Shown here one piece after another: positions 5,817 through 8,034 of a stretch of 8,034 nt of DNA. How positions within the stretch are numbered: the stretch's first letter is position 1; every line of letters starts with the position of its first letter. The translations under genes and the position numbers were made by a program. The DNA lies in NCBI GenBank assembly GCA_020720965.1, contig DYNS01000123.1:1-8034 (forward strand), in the 5' to 3' direction. Origin of the DNA: Anaerolinea sp. (GTDB lineage: Bacteria; Chloroflexota; Anaerolineae; Anaerolineales; Villigracilaceae). Under the pieces are notes generated by a model. It ran no database searches. It was given only the letters and a program-made list of their open reading frames with translations, and was not told where the DNA came from.

Positions 5817-5963
5817 GGGCTGGAAGATGTGCAATCCACCAACGGAACCCGCCTAAACGAAGAAACCCTGCAAACCCCCGCCGTCATCGTGGCGGAAGAC
5901 CTCATCGAATGTGGGCAAACCCGCCTCACCGTACAGTTCACCCCCCCGGAGGAAACACCATGA
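5817..5963 (+). pseudogene. fhaB: Detached C-terminal half of the fhaB FHA domain
   Basis: This directly continues the fhaB frame after the TGA: GLEDVQSTNGTRLN holds the S-x-N-G-T phosphopeptide-contact motif, followed by AEDLIECGQTRLTVQF, the last strands of an FHA domain. The frame ends at TGA 5961-5963, overlapping the mtnP ATG as ATGA. There are no other stops or indels and codon use is unchanged, so any mutation is recent or the base is miscalled. No independent in-frame start with a ribosome binding site is seen. Confidence 0.72.
5948..5953 (+). promoter_or_regulatory. Ribosome binding site for mtnP
   Basis: GGAGGA lies six bases before ATG 5960, within the last codons of the fhaB tail. 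It sets the mtnP start at 5960 even though the frame is open much further upstream (to 5744), where it only shadows fhaB. Confidence 0.75.
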
Positions 5964-6829
5964 GCATCCATCCCCCCGCCTTTGCCGTCATCGGCGGCTC
6001 TGGGCTATACGCCATGCCCGACCTGCAAGAAACCCAACAAATCGAGTTCGATACCCCCTTCGGCGCACCCAGCGCCCCCATCCTGCTGGGCAAATTGGAG
6101 GGGGTCTCAGTCGCCTTTTTGGCGCGGCACGGCATGGGGCATCATATCGCCCCCAGCCAGGTAAACTACCGCGCCAACATCTACGCCCTCAAACAACTGG
6201 GCGTAAAACGGATTGTCAGCGTAAGCGCCTGCGGCTCGCTGCGCGAAGACTACGCCCCCGGTCACATCATCATCCCAGACCAGGTATTCGACTTCACCAA
6301 ACAACGTCAGCGCAGTTTTTTTGAAGAAGACCTGGTCGCCCATCTCGGCGCCGCCGACCCCTTCTGCCCCACCCTCAGCCGCCAGGTATACGAGGCAACC
6401 CGTCAAACGGGCGCGACAACCCATCAGGGCGGAACCTTCCTCACCATCGAAGGACCGCGCTTCTCCACCAAAGCCGAATCGCACACCTTCCGCGCCTGGG
6501 GCATGTCCCTCATCGGCATGACAGCCTCCCCCGAAGTCTTCCTCGCCCGCGAAGCCGAAATCTGCTACGCCACCATGGCGCACGTCACCGACTACGATGT
6601 CTGGCACACCTCCGCCGAACCCGTAACCGTAGAAATGGTCATTAAAACTCTGCACCAAAACACCGCTGCCGCCCAGCAAGCCCTGCTGAACCTGGCACGC
6701 GCCCTGCCCCCGGAAGAAGATTGCGCCTGCCAGCACGCCCTCGCCAACGCCATCATCACAAACCCTGCCGCCATCCCCCCTGCCACGCGCCAAAAATTGC
6801 AACTGCTGGTGGGCAAATACCTGCCCTAA
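5960..6829 (+). CDS. mtnP: S-methyl-5'-thioadenosine phosphorylase
   Basis: A complete 289-residue enzyme of the purine nucleoside phosphorylase/MTAP family. It splits methylthioadenosine with phosphate into adenine and 5-methylthioribose 1-phosphate, the first salvage step for the by-product of polyamine synthesis. Motifs in order are IGGSGLY (11-17, phosphate loop), RHG (56-58), VNYRANI (68-74), SACGSL (89-94), IPDQVFDFT (105-113), TIEGPRFSTKAES (162-174), IGMTASPE (185-192) and TDYD (210-213). TDYD and the E-G-P-R-F-S-T form favour MTAP over guanosine/inosine phosphorylases. The start is fixed by GGAGGA and the ATGA overlap with fhaB. It is metabolically unrelated to its FHA and SEDS neighbours and lies where mycobacteria have the phosphatase gene pstP. 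It probably shares the fhaA promoter. Confidence 0.93.
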   Translation: MSIHPPAFAVIGGSGLYAMPDLQETQQIEFDTPFGAPSAPILLGKLEGVSVAFLARHGMGHHIAPSQVNYRANIYALKQLGVKRIVSVSACGSLREDYAPGHIIIPDQVFDFTKQRQRSFFEEDLVAHLGAADPFCPTLSRQVYEATRQTGATTHQGGTFLTIEGPRFSTKAESHTFRAWGMSLIGMTASPEVFLAREAEICYATMAHVTDYDVWHTSAEPVTVEMVIKTLHQNTAAAQQALLNLARALPPEEDCACQHALANAIITNPAAIPPATRQKLQLLVGKYLP

Positions 6830-6831
6830 AT

Positions 6832-8034
6832 TTGTTCGCCACCTACCTGCCCCCCGCCAAAATACAAACCCGCCTGCTGCAATGGGCAGGCTTATTTTTA
6901 TTCCTGCACTCCCTCGCCCTCAGCCTCTCCCCCGCCGCCAAAATCCACAGTTGGCAGGGAGATTGGCGACTCTCGCATTGGGCAGGCTACCTGGCATGGG
7001 CGCTCGCCTTCAGCCTGCTCAACCGCCAAATGCAGCGCCACACCCTCGAAGCCGACCCCTACCTGCTGCCAGCCGCCGCCCTACTCAGCGGCTGGGGGCT
7101 GCTCACCATCTGGAGGTTGGATGCCGCCTTTGGTCTGCGTCAGATGCTTTGGCTGCTCTTTAGCGCCTCCCTGGTCTGGTTGGGGCTTCGCCACCCCCAC
7201 AACCTGAATCTTCTACGCCGTTACAAATACCTTTTACTCAGCGGAGGGCTGCTGCTCACCGCCCTCACCCTCCTGCTCGGCTCCAACCCCGGCGGAGCCG
7301 GTCCCCGGCTGTGGCTGGGGTGTTGCGGTCTTTACCTGCAACCCTCCGAACCCCTCAAACTCCTGCTCCTTACCTACCTGGCAGCCTACTTTGCGGGGAA
7401 AATGCCCATCCGCACCCGGCTTTTACCCCTCATCTTCCCCACCCTGCTGCTCACCGGGCTGGCGCTTGCCATCCTGCTCATTCAAAGAGACTTAGGCACA
7501 GCCTCCATCTTCATCTTCCTATATGCTTCCATGCTTTACCTGGCAAGCGCAAAACGCCGCCTTTTGCTCGCATCCCTGACCATCCTGCTCCTGGCGGCGC
7601 TGATAGGCTACTCCTTTGTGGAAGTGATTCAGAGCCGCATAGACACCTGGCTCAACCCCTGGGCAGACCCCTCCGGGCAGTCTTATCAGATTGTCCAATC
7701 CATTTTAGCGGTGGCAAGCGGAGGCTTGGAGGGGAGAGGCGCGGGCATGGGCGCGCCAGGGCTGGTTCCGGTTGCCCATTCCGACTTTATCTTTACCTCC
7801 ATTGCGGAGGAGTACGGGCTTACCGGCGCTCTTGCCCTGCTTGCCCTCTACAGCCTCCTCATTGGGCGGGGGTTTCGGGTGGCGCTGAGGGCAGGCAACC
7901 CCTTTTTGCGCCTGCTGGCAGCCGGGATTGTGACCTATTTGGGCGTGCAGAGCATCCTCATCATCGGCGGCAACCTGAGGGTTCTGCCCCTCACCGGCGT
8001 TACCCTGCCCTTTGTCTCTTATGGCGGCTCCTCC
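6832..8034 (+). CDS. rodA: FtsW/RodA-type SEDS peptidoglycan glycosyltransferase, 3' end beyond window
   Basis: The frame is uninterrupted from TTG 6832, two bases after the mtnP stop, to the right edge (401 codons, no stop). TTG is chosen because no in-frame ATG occurs before about 7030, which would remove the first helices; the ribosome binding site is poor, so the start is uncertain. The protein is a multispan membrane enzyme. Visible family marks are DPYLLPAAALLSGWGLL plus RQMLWLL near the N-terminus, LYLQPSEPLKLLLLTYLA, IQRDLGTAS, the DPSGQSYQ-to-GGLEGRG region, AHSDFIFTSIAEEYG, and the closing signature FVSYGGSS at the window end. D318 in HSDFIF is the presumed catalytic aspartate. SEDS proteins polymerise lipid II together with a class B PBP. 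The extra N-terminal membrane region and the fha neighbours favour the actinobacterial RodA subtype over FtsW. Confidence 0.9.
   Translation, partial: MFATYLPPAKIQTRLLQWAGLFLFLHSLALSLSPAAKIHSWQGDWRLSHWAGYLAWALAFSLLNRQMQRHTLEADPYLLPAAALLSGWGLLTIWRLDAAFGLRQMLWLLFSASLVWLGLRHPHNLNLLRRYKYLLLSGGLLLTALTLLLGSNPGGAGPRLWLGCCGLYLQPSEPLKLLLLTYLAAYFAGKMPIRTRLLPLIFPTLLLTGLALAILLIQRDLGTASIFIFLYASMLYLASAKRRLLLASLTILLLAALIGYSFVEVIQSRIDTWLNPWADPSGQSYQIVQSILAVASGGLEGRGAGMGAPGLVPVAHSDFIFTSIAEEYGLTGALALLALYSLLIGRGFRVALRAGNPFLRLLAAGIVTYLGVQSILIIGGNLRVLPLTGVTLPFVSYGGSS

Noticed and set aside
5744..5959. Long N-terminal extension of mtnP to an ATG at 5744 or 5813
   Set aside because: It is the fhaB FHA sequence read out of frame (rich in P, R, H). 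mtnP has a GGAGGA site and a family-typical start at 5960.
1..8034. Defence island, mobile element, CRISPR array or RNA gene
   Set aside because: No transposase, integrase, terminal repeats, regularly spaced repeats or tRNA-like cloverleaf was seen. The genes are housekeeping or signalling types in close operon packing.

Overview
The window is a GC-rich (roughly 60%), tightly packed piece of bacterial chromosome with every gene on the + strand. The longest non-coding gap is 84 bases (4621-4704), and several neighbouring genes share an ATGA stop/start. I infer a Chloroflexota (Anaerolineae-like) organism. The reasons are an FhaA-type protein (FhaA_N plus FHA domains, otherwise typical of Actinobacteria) next to an actinobacterial-type RodA, a Rieske/c-type cytochrome pair, and a strong preference for C-ending codons. 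An actinobacterial relative cannot be excluded from the sequence alone. There are no tRNAs, rRNAs, CRISPR arrays or insertion sequences.

Layout. (1) 1-2028, membrane and electron-transfer block: a YwiC-like membrane protein cut by the left edge, a small DUF2007 protein, a membrane-anchored cytochrome c with two CXXCH motifs, and a Tat-exported Rieske protein. (2) 2033-3447: a coiled-coil/NERD-like gene interrupted by an in-frame TAA, translationally coupled to a low-molecular-weight tyrosine-phosphatase-like gene. (3) 3466-4620: a complete acyl-CoA dehydrogenase with its own good ribosome binding site. (4) 4621-8034: a new transcription unit with a convincing sigma70-type promoter, then fhaA, fhaB (interrupted by an in-frame TGA inside its FHA domain), mtnP (methylthioadenosine phosphorylase) and an FtsW/RodA SEDS glycosyltransferase that runs off the right edge.

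Block 4 resembles the mycobacterial fhaA-fhaB-pstP-rodA-pbpA-pknA-pknB cell-growth/phosphosignalling cluster, with mtnP standing where pstP is found. The rest of such a cluster (PBP, Ser/Thr kinase) would be expected beyond the right edge.

The most striking observation is that two genes 3 kb apart each carry one premature in-frame stop. In both, the reading frame beyond the stop still encodes the rest of the same domain and still ends in an ATGA overlap with the next gene. Each stop is one transition away from the residue expected there (CAA Gln to TAA; TGG Trp to TGA). These are either very recent nonsense mutations, consensus or assembly errors, or readthrough sites. I see no wholly novel defence or mobile system here.
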